From Clostridia bacterium (GTDB taxonomy: Bacteria > Bacillota > Clostridia > TANB77 > CAG-508), in NCBI GenBank assembly GCA_022792395.1, contig JAAWAX010000009.1:1-59137 (forward strand): 59,137 nucleotides of DNA. Reading direction: 5' to 3'. Positions within the stretch are counted from its first letter, which is position 1; each line of letters begins with the position of its first letter. This document shows, one piece after another, positions 17,556 to 27,734 of this stretch. The translations under genes were made by a program, and so were the position numbers. The notes under the pieces are model-generated. The model searched no databases and was not told the origin of the DNA. It was given only the letters and a program-made list of their open reading frames with translations.

Positions 17556-19946
17556 ATGAAAAGCAAAAACGAATTAAGTTATCATGATTTAAAAATGACT
17601 TGTAATCCTAATTTATTCAAATTTGAAACAACAGAAGAATTAGAAGCCATTCAGTCAGGAATTGGACAAGATCGTGGTATCAAAGCATTAGAGTTTGGTT
17701 TACAAGTAGATGTAAAAGGATATAACCTATATTTAGAAGGTCCAAGTGGTGTTGGTAAAACTATGTACACCAAAAATTACTTACAAAAAATTGCTCCTAA
17801 AAAGAAGACGCCTTCTGATTGGTGTTATATCTATAATTTTGATAATCCAAATGAACCCATTGCAGTCGAATTACCTGCTGGACAAGGAAAAGAATTTAGA
17901 GATTCTATGGATGGATTCATTAAAGAAATTCGAAAAGATATTAAAAAGACTTTTAATAATGATGATTTTGAAAAAGAAAAAGCATTAATTAAGCAAGAAT
18001 TTGAAGTAAAACGTTCTGCTTTATTAGACAAGTTAAATCAAGATGCTTCCAAATATAATTTTCAAGTAAAAGCTGCTCAAAATGGTATTTATATGATGCC
18101 AGTTGTAAATGGTAAAGCAATTGAAGAAGAAGAATTTGAAAAATTGGATGATTCTATCAAACAAGAGTATGAAGAAAAGTCTGTTTTTGTACAAGAACAA
18201 ATTATGGAAGCTATTAGTCAAATCAAAGAAATTGAACGTCAATCTGATAAAAAGATTTCTGAATGGCAATCTAATATTGCTTTACTTACTATTAACGTTC
18301 ATATCAATTACTTAAAATCAAAATATAAAAGAAATAAAAAGATTAATAAATTTTTGACAGATGTGAAACAAGATGTTCTAAAAAATGTTCCTACCTTTTT
18401 GGAAGATGATACAAACTCATCTGCTCAAGCACAACAAGGACCAACTGTAAAAAAGCCAGATCCTTGCTTGAATTATCGTGTTAACTTATTTATTGATAAT
18501 TCAAACCATGAAGGTGCACCAGTTATTATGGATTCTAATTATTCTTATCCTAATATATTTGGTACTTTAGAATATGAAAATTATTATGGGGCTTTAAAAA
18601 CTGACCATACCATGTTAAAACCAGGTCTTATGCAACGTGCTAATGGTGGATATATCATCTTCCAAGCAAAAGATTTATTAGCAAATGGTATGTGTTACGA
18701 AGCTTTAAAAAAAGCTTTAAGAGTGAAAGAATTAAGTATTGAAAATGCCTCTGAACAACGTTCTTCTATGGCATTAATATCTTTAAAGCCTGAGCCAATT
18801 CCTTTGGATTTAAAAGTAATTCTAATTGGTAATAGTAGTATCTATCAAACACTTCTAGCTATGGACTCTGACTTTAAGAAACTATTTAAAATAAAAGTAG
18901 AATTTGAAGATGATGCTTTGATTAATTCTGATAATCTTGAAAAACTAGCTCAAATTGTTCATGGATTTTGTGAACATGAAAATTTACCACACCTTGATAA
19001 ATCTGGTATGGCACGTTTAGTAGAATATGCTTCTAAATTAGCTGGTAGCCATAGCAAAGTTTCTACTCGATTTGATAACTTAACACAAGTAGTGGGAGAA
19101 GCTGCTACTTGGGCTAAAATGTCTAAATCAAAAGTAGTAACTGCTAAATTTATTGATAAAGCTTTGCTAGAGAGAATTGAAAGAATTAAAAAATATGATA
19201 GTAAATATTTAGAAATGATAAAAGAAAATGCCCTTTTAATTAACACTTCTGGTTTTGAAGTAGGAGAATTAAATGGCTTAACGGTAATGACCATTGGTGA
19301 TTATACTTTTGGAAAACCTGCTAAAATCACAGTTAATACTTATACTGGAAAAAACGGAATTATCAACATCGAAAGAGAAGTTGAAATTTCTGGTCCTTCA
19401 CATTCAAAAGGTGTCTTAATTTTAACTGGATATTTAGGTGAAATGTTTGCTCAAGATATTCCTTTATGCTTAACAGCTAGTATTTGTTTTGAACAATTAT
19501 ATAATGGTGTAGATGGCGATAGTGCTTCTAGTACAGAATTATATGGATTACTTTCTAGTTTATCTGGTATTCCAATCAATCAATCCATTGCTGTTACAGG
19601 ATCTGTTAATCAAAAAGGTCAAATACAACCAATTGGTGGTGTCAACGAAAAAATTGAAGGATTCTTCCAAATCTGTAAAATGAGAGGATTAGATGGTTCT
19701 CATGGTGTTATGATACCAGTCCAAAATGTTGATAATTTACAATTATCCGATGAAATTATTGAAGCTGTTAAAAATAAGAAATTCCACATTTATTCTGTTT
19801 CTACGATTGAAGAAGGAATTGAAGTGCTAACTGGTGTTCCAGCTGGTAAAAAGGATAAGGATGGTCATTTCCCTGCTGGTACGATTAACTATTTAGTTTA
19901 TGAAAAATTGAAAAAATATGCTGAAATAAGCGAAAAAAGAGATTAA
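17556..19946 (+). CDS. LonB-like ATP-dependent serine protease
   Basis: 796 aa. The N-terminal AAA+ part has Walker A GPSGVGKT (residues 62-69), with a long charged coiled-coil insertion at about 130-280. The C-terminal S16 peptidase domain carries the Ser-Lys dyad: Ser656 in DGDSASSTELYG and Lys699 in GGVNEKIEGF. No LAN N-terminal domain, so it belongs to the LonB/Lon-related branch rather than classical LonA. It degrades or remodels cytoplasmic proteins. It is followed by a strong terminator and is monocistronic. Confidence 0.9.
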   Translation: MKSKNELSYHDLKMTCNPNLFKFETTEELEAIQSGIGQDRGIKALEFGLQVDVKGYNLYLEGPSGVGKTMYTKNYLQKIAPKKKTPSDWCYIYNFDNPNEPIAVELPAGQGKEFRDSMDGFIKEIRKDIKKTFNNDDFEKEKALIKQEFEVKRSALLDKLNQDASKYNFQVKAAQNGIYMMPVVNGKAIEEEEFEKLDDSIKQEYEEKSVFVQEQIMEAISQIKEIERQSDKKISEWQSNIALLTINVHINYLKSKYKRNKKINKFLTDVKQDVLKNVPTFLEDDTNSSAQAQQGPTVKKPDPCLNYRVNLFIDNSNHEGAPVIMDSNYSYPNIFGTLEYENYYGALKTDHTMLKPGLMQRANGGYIIFQAKDLLANGMCYEALKKALRVKELSIENASEQRSSMALISLKPEPIPLDLKVILIGNSSIYQTLLAMDSDFKKLFKIKVEFEDDALINSDNLEKLAQIVHGFCEHENLPHLDKSGMARLVEYASKLAGSHSKVSTRFDNLTQVVGEAATWAKMSKSKVVTAKFIDKALLERIERIKKYDSKYLEMIKENALLINTSGFEVGELNGLTVMTIGDYTFGKPAKITVNTYTGKNGIINIEREVEISGPSHSKGVLILTGYLGEMFAQDIPLCLTASICFEQLYNGVDGDSASSTELYGLLSSLSGIPINQSIAVTGSVNQKGQIQPIGGVNEKIEGFFQICKMRGLDGSHGVMIPVQNVDNLQLSDEIIEAVKNKKFHIYSVSTIEEGIEVLTGVPAGKKDKDGHFPAGTINYLVYEKLKKYAEISEKRD

Positions 19947-19954
19947 AAAATTCA

Positions 19955-19989
19955 AGATTGCCGAAAAGCACAAGCCTTCTCGGCAATCT
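19955..19989 (+). terminator. Terminator after the LonB-like gene
   Basis: AGATTGCCGA / TCGGCAATCT, a perfect 10-bp stem with a 15-base loop, followed by ATTTTAAT. Confidence 0.8.
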
Positions 19990-20053
19990 ATTTTAATAAA
20001 TCTATAATATCTAACAAAGAATTCAATTTAGCATATAGTATATTTTCTATTTC

Positions 20054-20443
20054 TTAAAAAACATTCTGTAAATTAAAAGCATACTTATCTTCAATATGTT
20101 TTAAAATGAAAACACTCTTGTCCAATTCGCTAATTGACTCCTCATAATCTTCTGTTTCAATATAGCTTTTTAGCGCTATAAATTCTGTTTCTACTTTTTC
20201 TAGTTCATCATGCTCAATAAAATAAGCTAACTTATCATGCCTTTTTTCCCATTGTTGATAAATTGTTTCTGCTTGCTTACGTAATTTTTCATTTTCCACA
20301 TTATCTTGTGTCAATTCTCCCCTTAATGTCATAAGTTCACTTGATAATTCACTTACTGACTCTTTTGTATAACTTTGTGTTACATTATTGCCAAAGATAA
20401 TGGCTATTACAATAATGATACATATCATTGTTTCTTTTAACAT
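20054..20443 (-). CDS. DUF4363 membrane-anchored protein
   Basis: 129 aa from MLKETMICIIIVIAIIFGNN, with AAAGGAG in front. One N-terminal transmembrane segment (residues about 5-19) is followed by a helical outer domain with the DUF4363 pattern (ELMTLRGELTQDN, IYQQWEKRHDKLAYFIEHDELEKVE). It follows the DUF421 gene, a conserved pairing in sporulating Clostridia. Function unknown; the outer helices suggest a partner or cap for the YetF-like protein. Confidence 0.8.
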   Translation of the reverse strand: MLKETMICIIIVIAIIFGNNVTQSYTKESVSELSSELMTLRGELTQDNVENEKLRKQAETIYQQWEKRHDKLAYFIEHDELEKVETEFIALKSYIETEDYEESISELDKSVFILKHIEDKYAFNLQNVF

Positions 20444-20477
20444 ATCTAACTCCTTTAGCTTTTTCCCCACTGGTTTC

Positions 20478-21158
20478 TTAAGCACCTTTTTTCTGGCAGA
20501 AAATTTGTCCCTTTCCATCTATGGTTACCACTAATGCTTCTTCTGGCTTCATCTTAAATTTTTCTACTTGTTTTTTTAACCACGTATAGTTTTTTCCCAA
20601 AGCTTGTAGATTCTTTTCCATTACTTTTCCATCCACAACTAAATCATAAGGAATTCCTTCATATTCTGGTTGTATTTGAAAATCTTCTGGTATTGTCGTT
20701 CTTTTTTCTGGCTTCTGAATGACTGTTACTTGTCCACTTGTTTCTAATATAGCATATTCTACATCTCCTAAATTGACTACATTATTTCCTCTTAATCTTT
20801 CTTCTAACTCATTTATTGTAAATCTTTCTTTTCGTAATGCTTTTTCATCAATCTTTCCTCGATATATTAAAATACTTGGTTTTCCACAAATTATCTCTCT
20901 GGCTTTTAAACTTTTTATATTAATAACAGAAATAATTAAATGCATAACTAAAAGTCCTAGAATTGGGATAATTCCATTTGATATTGGAATTCCTATTTCT
21001 GTCATTGGTATGGATGCCAAGTCTGCTATCATAATTGAAATGGCTAATTCAAATGGTTGTAATTGCCCAATTTCTCTTTTTCCCATTAATCGCATTACAA
21101 TTAAAACAATGATATATAATATGATAGCTCTAAAAAATGTAATTAACATATAAAACAC
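20478..21158 (-). CDS. DUF421 (YetF-like) membrane protein
   Basis: 226 aa. Three N-terminal transmembrane helices (residues about 5-85) contain the RLMGKREIGQLQPFELAISIMIADLASIPM motif of the family, shown here only as its start and end residues: R22-G26-K27-R28 and the following IGQ. A soluble alpha/beta domain follows, with SILIYRGKIDEKALRKERFT. YetF-like proteins are linked to spore and membrane properties, but the biochemical activity is not known. It heads a two-gene operon with DUF4363. Confidence 0.86.
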   Translation of the reverse strand: MFYMLITFFRAIILYIIVLIVMRLMGKREIGQLQPFELAISIMIADLASIPMTEIGIPISNGIIPILGLLVMHLIISVINIKSLKAREIICGKPSILIYRGKIDEKALRKERFTINELEERLRGNNVVNLGDVEYAILETSGQVTVIQKPEKRTTIPEDFQIQPEYEGIPYDLVVDGKVMEKNLQALGKNYTWLKKQVEKFKMKPEEALVVTIDGKGQIFCQKKGA

Positions 21159-21376
21159 CTACTTATATTTTTATGGTTTATGTCATTGCTTAAATATTGA
21201 TATATTGTCAACAATTCAATAGATTACAATGATTTTTTTCGTTTTTATTTATTTTTTACAAATTTTAACTTTTTTATACGTATTTTTTTGAATAATTTTT
21301 TTCTTTTTGAGAATAATAATTTTAGAACCTTTGAAAAAATCACATGATGAATTTTAATTCTAAGGAGGTTAGACTT

Positions 21377-21751
21377 ATGTCAGAAGCTCAAGGAAATCAA
21401 GTAAAAAGTGGTGGTTCTACTGCATGGCAAATCATTGGTAGATTAGTTGCCTCTGCTGTAGTATTAGCCATTACTGCATTTTTTACACCTGGATTTACCA
21501 TTAATAGTTTTTGGACTTTAGCAATTGCTGCAATCGTCCTAACAATTATTGATTATTTAGTTATCAAATTTACTGGTTTACATGCTAGTCCTTTTGGTAA
21601 GGGATTTGTAGGTTTCGCATTAGCAGCGATTGTTTTATATGTAACACAATTCTTTGTTGCAGGATATTCAATTTCTTGGATGGCTGCCATTATTGGTGCT
21701 TTAATCTATGGTGTTGTGGATTACTTCATTCCTGGAAATCAATCTATGTAG
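21377..21751 (+). CDS. Four-helix membrane protein, phage-holin-4-like (PF04020 type)
   Basis: 124 aa from MSEAQGNQVKSGGSTAWQII, with TAAGGAGG in front; a longer start upstream is less well supported. Four hydrophobic segments (about residues 17-36, 43-62, 73-93, 96-115), with Gly/Ala/Ile-rich content and the closing YGVVDYFIPG, fit the YvlD/phage holin family 4 proteins. These are usually chromosomal membrane proteins of unknown role, not lysis proteins. Own terminator. Confidence 0.72.
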   Translation: MSEAQGNQVKSGGSTAWQIIGRLVASAVVLAITAFFTPGFTINSFWTLAIAAIVLTIIDYLVIKFTGLHASPFGKGFVGFALAAIVLYVTQFFVAGYSISWMAAIIGALIYGVVDYFIPGNQSM

Positions 21752-21771
21752 TAGGTAATCTAAAAAAAAAA

Positions 21772-21816
21772 GAAACCATATCAATAATGTTTTTATAGCA
21801 TTATTGATATAGTTTC
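21772..21816. terminator. Bidirectional terminator
   Basis: GAAAC-ATATCAATAATG / CATTATTGATAT-GTTTC hairpin with A-rich and T-rich flanks between convergent genes. Confidence 0.8.
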
Positions 21817-21834
21817 TTTCTTTATACTTTGATA

Positions 21835-22500
21835 TTATCTTTTTTCTACAATTTCATTTTGATTTTTATAAATACTATTTTTAGGTACTACACCTCTGAC
21901 AGAAGACAATGGATAGATGTTGGCATTTTTTCCAACAACTGTACCTGGATTTAGAACTGTACCACAACCAACTTCCACTTCATCTCCAATCATTGCTCCA
22001 AATTTTTTGATACCTGTTTCTATTTTAGTATCTCCATTCTTCACAATTACTAACTGTTTATCTGATTTTACATTAGAAGTAATCGAACCTGCTCCCATAT
22101 GTGCTTTATATCCTAATATAGAATCCCCTACATAGTTATAATGTGGAACTTGCACCTTGTTAAACAAAATAACATTTTTCAACTCTGTTGAATTTCCTAC
22201 TACTGCCCCTTCTCCCACAATTACTTTTCCACGGATAAAGGCACAATGTCTTACCTCCGCATTTTCTCCAATAATCGTTGGCCCATGAATATAAGCTGTT
22301 GGCATTACTTTAGCAGTTTTAGCAATCCATACATCTTCTCCTATTTTGTCATATTTATTTAAATCTAATTGCTTTCCTAATTCTAATATGTAATCATTAA
22401 TTTGGCTTAATACTTCCCATGGATAGTCTACTTTTTTTAGCAAATCTTTTGCTATTGTTTCATTTAAGTTATACAAATTACAAACTTTACAATCTTCCAT
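21835..22500 (-). CDS. Left-handed beta-helix protein, sugar-nucleotide acyltransferase-like
   Basis: 221 aa from MEDCKVCNLYNL, where GAAAGGAAAA precedes. Residues about 75-215 are hexapeptide repeats (TYIHGPTIIGENAEV-like rungs, VIVGEGAVVGNS, GAMIGDEVEVGCGTVLNPGT, VVGKNANIYP) as in the C-terminal domain of GlmU. No catalytic nucleotidyltransferase domain is present; that activity is encoded by the preceding UDP-sugar pyrophosphorylase gene. The pair may together make or modify UDP-N-acetylhexosamine. Acetyl-CoA use is inference from the fold. Confidence 0.75.
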   Translation of the reverse strand: MEDCKVCNLYNLNETIAKDLLKKVDYPWEVLSQINDYILELGKQLDLNKYDKIGEDVWIAKTAKVMPTAYIHGPTIIGENAEVRHCAFIRGKVIVGEGAVVGNSTELKNVILFNKVQVPHYNYVGDSILGYKAHMGAGSITSNVKSDKQLVIVKNGDTKIETGIKKFGAMIGDEVEVGCGTVLNPGTVVGKNANIYPLSSVRGVVPKNSIYKNQNEIVEKR

Positions 22501-22532
22501 TTTCGTTTTCCTTTCTTTGGTCAATTGGGGAT

Positions 22533-23778
22533 TCATTGTCTTTGCCAATATTTTTCATATAATTCTTTTGCTGTTTTAGGACTATCTACTCCCTCTTTAT
22601 TCTTAACTGGTGCAAAGTCATCTTCTCTGCTTCCTCTTAATATGGCTATGTCATCAAAAAATTCAAAAGCATCGAAAATAAAAGATTCGAATTTATAAGA
22701 ATTTGGTTCTTCTGGTATCACTTCTTTTCCATTTTCATCTATGTATGAGTTTTTCTTAAAAGCACTATGATACATTAAATGTTCTGTACTTACTTTTTCG
22801 ATGGCATCGATTGTGTATAAATTACACATAATGTGAGATTCTCCGTATTTTAATTCCCCATTCTCATCTACTTCTTGTGCCATTTTTGGAGGAAGTTCTG
22901 TATACTCTATTACCTTTGGGTGTCCATTCATTCTACAAAATACGCCTACTCTTTCGTTTGGATTTGCTTTCACAACTGATTTAGAAGCAATTTGAACGCC
23001 TTGTTTCATTGCCATTCCCAATAATGTAATGTCTACCATTTTTAATAAAGCATTATCTACACTTCCTATAAAAATCCACTTAATCCCTTTTTCTTTCATA
23101 TCTGCTAGACATCCACTTTTTCTTAAAGAACTATAAGTCCCTCCATTTCCATCAGATGCTTCTTTTATTTTCTTATCTTTGTTAATTAGAAGTTTTCCCT
23201 CTACATCTACTAATGGTAATTCACTTTGTGTAAAGATAACAACACTTTTTTTATCATATCCAAAATAGTTATTTTTTTCTAAAAAAGCTACTGTATCTTC
23301 ATGATTTTCTCTACTTGTCATGATATACCATGGAATGATTACTTCGTATTTTTTGTTGGCTATTTTTAGGTTCTCTGCTAATATTTCAAATAGATACTTT
23401 CCTTTTCCATAAACATCTAATTTAAAGCTTCCTTTTGGTCCATTATGTCCGAAGTCTACTTCCTTGTCCTCCTGCCATAGTAACTACTGCATATTCTTTA
23501 TTTCTAATAGCTATTTCTCCTAAACTATCAAATTCTTCCTTTTGGTCTTTGGATAATTTAGCTTTATCTAAATAGGCTATATTCTCTATTTTATTTTCTT
23601 TTATTTCTATCTCTCTTTTGGTATTATCATAAAGTTCCATAATTTGATGGAAATCTATCTTGTTAATTTGTTCGATTAGTTCTTCTTTTTCTTTTCCTTC
23701 TAATTGATTCAATAATTTTATAATATGTTCTTGCTTATATATTCTCAATAGTTCTATGGTATCTTGTGTCTTATCCAT
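22533..23778 (-). CDS. UDP-sugar pyrophosphorylase, UAP/UGP family (CGG +1 recoded)
   Basis: Forms UDP-N-acetylglucosamine or a related UDP-sugar from UTP and sugar-1-phosphate in the cytoplasm. It starts at MDKTQDTIELLRIYKQEH with AAAGGAATGG in front. The nucleotide-binding loop reads VVTMAGGQGSRL and then meets CGG at 23451-23449. Skipping the C gives GSRLGHNGPKGSFKLDVYGK, the exact family signature, followed by the second half (ENHEDTVAFLEKNNYFGYDK, GNGGTYSSL, FIGSVDNALLKMVD). The recoded product is 414 aa, about the usual length. In the zero frame the protein would end three residues after the loop. Confidence 0.9.
23449..23451 (-). other. CGG +1 recoding site 3 (UDP-sugar pyrophosphorylase)
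   Basis: AGA CTT C GGA CAT AAT: removing the C restores R-L-G-H-N in the invariant nucleotide-binding loop. CGG is codon 110 in the zero frame. Confidence 0.88.
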
Positions 23779-23987
23779 CCTTTTCCCATTCCTTTCAGTT
23801 ATCATGCCATAATTTAATTTTTCTATATTATATGCGATTTTATCATATTTGCTTCTATTTATCAAGTTTTTCATTAAAACTTGTCATATTCTAAAAAAAT
23901 GTCCCATATATTTAACTAAAGTTATTTAAGAACAAGCATTTTGATTAATAACAAAGCAAGATGATTAAAGTATAAGGAGGTATATAG

Positions 23988-25466
23988 ATGGAAAATACAA
24001 GATTGTATGAAGACATCGCAAAAAGGACAGATGGTGACATCTATGTGGGAGTGGTTGGTCCTGTCAGAACTGGTAAATCTACTTTTATTAAAAGATTTAT
24101 GGATTTATTAGTTATCCCAAATATTGATAATGAATACAAAAAAGAAAGGGCAAAAGATGAACTACCTCAAAGTGCTGGTGGAAAAACAATAATGACAACA
24201 GAACCAAAGTTCATACCAAATGAAGCCATTGAAATTACCCTTGACAATAATTTAAAATTCAAAACTAGATTAGTGGATTGTGTCGGTTATCTAGTAGATA
24301 ATGCGATTGGTTATTTAGAAGATGACATGCCTAGAATGGTAAAAACACCTTGGTCTGATGAAGAAATTCCTTTTGAAACAGCTGCTGAAATTGGAACAAA
24401 AAAAGTAATTGATGAACACTCTACCATTGGAGTTTTGGTTACAACAGATGGTTCTATTACCGATATTCCAAGGGAAGATTATATTCAAGCAGAAGAAAGA
24501 GTTGTTAGTGAATTAAAAGCCTTAAACAAACCATTTATTATTCTTTTAAATTCAGATGACCCTAATTCTAGTTATACTAGAGAATTAGCTGATAAATTAA
24601 GTGATAAATATCATACCACGGTTATGCCTATCAATTGTGAATACTTAAGTATTGATGATATTAATAACATGTTTTCAAAAGTTTTATATGAATTTCCAGT
24701 TGAACAAATTCAAATTAAATTCCCTCGTTGGATTGATGGTTTGGAATTTGAACATCCTTTGAAAACAGAATTATATAACGAAATTAGAAATGCTTTTACT
24801 GATGTTCATGTTTTAAAAGATGTTTCTAGTTGTGTTGATACCATCAAACAAACTGAAATTATTGCTAAAACTTCGATTGAAGATATTCGCCTAGGCGATG
24901 GTAATGTAACAGTTGAAATTACTTTAAAAGAAGAATTATTCTATCAAATTCTTTCTGAAATTACCAATGTTGATGTTACCAATGAAGGAGATTTATTTAG
25001 TATTATTTCTGACTTGTCAAAGACAAAGAAAAAATTTGACCGTATCGCTTATGCACTAGAGGAAGTAGAAGCCAAAGGTTATGGTATTGTAACACCTTGT
25101 ATTGAAGATTTAGAATTAGAAGAACCAGAAATGATTAAACAAGGTTCTCGATTTGGTGTTAAATTGAAGGCAAAAGCACCATCGATTCACCTAATTAAAA
25201 CTTGTGTAGAAACGGAAGTATCTCCTATTGTTGGTTCTGAAAAACAATCCGAAGAATTGGTTAATTACTTACTTTCTGAATTTGATAATAATCCAAAAGA
25301 AATTTGGAAATCTAATATTTTTGGAAAAAGCTTACACGAACTTGTCAACGAAGGTCTACAAACAAAACTGTCAAAAATGCCAGAAGATGCCCAAATGAAA
25401 CTGCAAGAAACACTAGAACGTATTGTGAATGAAGGTAGTGGCGGTCTAATTTGTATTATATTATAA
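23988..25466 (+). CDS. spoIVA: Stage IV sporulation protein A (SpoIVA)
   Basis: 492 aa, the normal length. Coat-basement ATPase that polymerises on the forespore surface. Walker A is in VGVVGPVRTGKSTFIKRFMD, the switch region in TRLVDCVGYLVD and TTDGSITDIPREDY, and the C-terminal anchoring end is SGGLICIIL. Ribosome binding site AAGGAGG. It is the clearest marker that the organism makes endospores. A strong terminator follows and no partner gene is coupled. No odd codons. Confidence 0.97.
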   Translation: MENTRLYEDIAKRTDGDIYVGVVGPVRTGKSTFIKRFMDLLVIPNIDNEYKKERAKDELPQSAGGKTIMTTEPKFIPNEAIEITLDNNLKFKTRLVDCVGYLVDNAIGYLEDDMPRMVKTPWSDEEIPFETAAEIGTKKVIDEHSTIGVLVTTDGSITDIPREDYIQAEERVVSELKALNKPFIILLNSDDPNSSYTRELADKLSDKYHTTVMPINCEYLSIDDINNMFSKVLYEFPVEQIQIKFPRWIDGLEFEHPLKTELYNEIRNAFTDVHVLKDVSSCVDTIKQTEIIAKTSIEDIRLGDGNVTVEITLKEELFYQILSEITNVDVTNEGDLFSIISDLSKTKKKFDRIAYALEEVEAKGYGIVTPCIEDLELEEPEMIKQGSRFGVKLKAKAPSIHLIKTCVETEVSPIVGSEKQSEELVNYLLSEFDNNPKEIWKSNIFGKSLHELVNEGLQTKLSKMPEDAQMKLQETLERIVNEGSGGLICIIL

Positions 25467-25480
25467 ATTTATAAGACATG

Positions 25481-25519
25481 CAGAAAACCAACCCAATAAA
25501 TGCTTGGGTTGGTTTTCTG
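25481..25519 (+). terminator. spoIVA terminator
   Basis: CAGAAAACCAACCCA / TGGGTTGGTTTTCTG, a perfect 15-bp stem with a nine-base loop followed by TTTTG. Confidence 0.9.
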
Positions 25520-25543
25520 TTTTGTGAGATTTAGTAACAACAA

Positions 25544-26668
25544 TTATTTTTTATTGAATTTTTTGTCCTTTGCTACCAAGTCAATAATGTTTCCATTCGA
25601 TTTGGTTGCTTTTGTAGCCATTCCCCAAGTATTTTTCTGTACAGAAACATACTTTCCAGGAATTTTGCGCATCTGCGTTCGCCTTTTGGCATTTCGTGGC
25701 AATGTATACAGTTCGCATATTTTTCCTTTTTTCCTTTTCAGAAAATAGACATTTCTCGTCTCGCTGATATACCCGCAGTCCACTATTTTAGTAAACCTCA
25801 ACTTGTTAAAGGTCATAATCCCTTTTTTCTTATTGAACTTTGTGTAGGATGTGTACTGCTTTGGAGAAACACCACCCTGGTAAAACTTTACTTTTATCCA
25901 ACCTCTTTTATTAGGTTTCGTATTTACAGTTCTATCAGGATATTTCGTAAGTGCATTTGTTGTGTTTCCAGAGCCTAATATTGGCTTATTGATATTAATT
26001 GTAATGTCGATAGTTGGTTTATCCGGATTTTCCGGTTCTGTCGGCTGAGTTGGCTCTGTCGGTTTATCCGGCTTATCCGGATTTTCCGGTTCTGTTGGCT
26101 GATTGGGTTCTTCCGGCTGCGGATCTACGATATTCGTAAATTCTGATCTTGTCATCAATGCTTTCTTGCCAGTTTTTCCATACTGATAGAAATAAGTTCC
26201 ATCAATAATTGAACTGTGTAAGTTCACATTTGGTGTTGATGTTCCAAGAACCTCTGTTGCTCCGTTCGTGTCTTCCGAACAGTACTTCTGACTGCTGTCT
26301 TTGTATGCTTTGATAAACATACCCGATTCCCTCAAGTCATAAACATAGTAATGACCTGTGTGCCAGAAGATGTGTAGCAAATCATCTGCCGCTATCGTAC
26401 ATGTTCCCACGCACTTGGTATTGTAATATCCATACTTTTCTCCATCAACAGTAATATTGATAATCGAATCTGATACAGATATTGCTGCCTTCTGCCCAGT
26501 TGTCAAGGTCTTGGTCAGTTCGCCTTCTCCATCATATATGATGGAACTCTGATAAACTGCTGCCTGTACGGTCTGCGTAGCTGGAGCTACACTACCAATA
26601 ATTGTTGCCATTGCTACCGCTAATGCGATAATGTTTCTTTTAATCCGTTTAAAATTTGTATTAGTCAT
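25544..26668 (-). CDS. Secreted protein with Pro/Glu-rich linker, probably foreign
   Basis: 374 aa. Signal peptide at residues 1-35 (basic start, hydrophobic core IIALAVAMATIIG, cleavage near TVQAA). The N-terminal exported domain (about 36-185) contains HIFWHTGHYYVYDLRESG. Next is a PEEPNQPTEPENPDKP-type linker repeated about three times, then a basic C-terminal domain (about 250-374). No cell-wall anchor. Base composition and codons (CTG, CGC, ATC, CCG, GCC) differ from the neighbours. Codon 8 is CGG (26645-26647), read as Arg in the signal peptide. It was probably acquired recently. Family not recognised. Confidence 0.72.
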   Translation of the reverse strand: MTNTNFKRIKRNIIALAVAMATIIGSVAPATQTVQAAVYQSSIIYDGEGELTKTLTTGQKAAISVSDSIINITVDGEKYGYYNTKCVGTCTIAADDLLHIFWHTGHYYVYDLRESGMFIKAYKDSSQKYCSEDTNGATEVLGTSTPNVNLHSSIIDGTYFYQYGKTGKKALMTRSEFTNIVDPQPEEPNQPTEPENPDKPDKPTEPTQPTEPENPDKPTIDITININKPILGSGNTTNALTKYPDRTVNTKPNKRGWIKVKFYQGGVSPKQYTSYTKFNKKKGIMTFNKLRFTKIVDCGYISETRNVYFLKRKKGKICELYTLPRNAKRRTQMRKIPGKYVSVQKNTWGMATKATKSNGNIIDLVAKDKKFNKK

Positions 26669-26794
26669 ATTTTGACTCTCCTTTCTTTTTGCTTATAAAA
26701 AACGGGTTAATACAGTTACTAATGTTACTAAATCTCTCCTTTCTCCCAATACGGGAAAATATAGTCTTGAGACTATACCATCTCACATATCTTA

Positions 26795-26823
26795 ATTGTA
26801 CCATTTTTATACAGTTTTGTCAA
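26795..26823 (-). promoter_or_regulatory. Promoter of the secreted Pro-rich protein
   Basis: On the minus strand TTGACA (26818-26823), a 17-bp spacer and TACAAT (26795-26800). The leader is about 120 nt and includes an ATAGTC/GACTAT hairpin. Confidence 0.75.
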
Positions 26824-26915
26824 TTCTTTATGTCTACACAATTCGACAATAGTTTCTAAATAAAGAAAAAATACTAGTTTAATTTCTAGTATTCTTTCTT
26901 TTATTATTCATTACT

Positions 26916-27734
26916 CTATTTTATTTTTCTATATTTTATGTATGAAACTCCTGTTGATGCTCCAGCTAATGATAATAATACTAATAATGTACTACTAATA
27001 CCTGTTTTTGGTATTGTTTTTGAAGTGGTTGTATTATCCGCTTTTTTAGTAGTATTTTCTGTTTTTGTTGATGGCGTGTTATCATTTGTATTAGTTGGTT
27101 TTTTGTCTGGTTCTTCTGCTGGATCTTTATTTGGTTCTTGGTCTTCTACTTTCGTACCAGTTACTTGGTATGCTTCTGCATCATAGATTCCATCTGCTGT
27201 TTTAATCCAACCGATAAAGTATTTTGTTCCTTCGAAAGTTGATAAATCGATAGAAATCTTATTACCATTTGAAGTTTCCCAATTGCTTGCATTAAAATCT
27301 GTTAATTCAGCAATCCATTCATTTCTACATAGTGTTAAAATTTCTGCATCTACACCATAGTGACTTAATACTTCAGTAACACTTCCTTTTCCATATTGAG
27401 CCTCATATTTGTCACATGCTGTATTATATTTATTTGTTAATCCTTCATCTGTTGGATTAGCAGCATAGCTTACATACACTTCGATTAAGTCATATTGTGC
27501 TTCCAATTTTTTTATAGTAGCATATTTTGCTTCTGAAATTTCTACAAATTGGTAACTTATGTTTCCAGATACTCCAGAAACACTTCCTTCTCCATTTGAT
27601 AATGAACTTGGCATAGAGATTTTATATTCTGGATCCACATCTCCTACACCTGCGTAAGCAAATACGCTTGTTGCTACCATTAATACGATAGCCATAAATA
27701 TCATTGCGACTGATAAAATTTTAAAATTTTTCAC
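26916..27734 (-). CDS. Cell-wall-anchored surface protein (IPKTG sorting signal)
   Basis: 272 aa. N-terminal signal peptide (hydrophobic IFMAIVLMVATSVFAYA). A folded outer domain spans about residues 30-190. A Thr/Asn/Lys/Pro-rich stalk (NKDPAEEPDKKPTNTNDN, TKTENTTKKADNTTTSKT) follows. The C-terminus is IPKTG, a hydrophobic stretch (LLVLLSLAGASTGVSYI) and a basic tail KYRKIK, a sortase-type signal with Ile in place of the usual Leu. It is expected to be covalently attached to peptidoglycan. Function of the outer domain unknown. Confidence 0.82.
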   Translation of the reverse strand: MKNFKILSVAMIFMAIVLMVATSVFAYAGVGDVDPEYKISMPSSLSNGEGSVSGVSGNISYQFVEISEAKYATIKKLEAQYDLIEVYVSYAANPTDEGLTNKYNTACDKYEAQYGKGSVTEVLSHYGVDAEILTLCRNEWIAELTDFNASNWETSNGNKISIDLSTFEGTKYFIGWIKTADGIYDAEAYQVTGTKVEDQEPNKDPAEEPDKKPTNTNDNTPSTKTENTTKKADNTTTSKTIPKTGISSTLLVLLSLAGASTGVSYIKYRKIK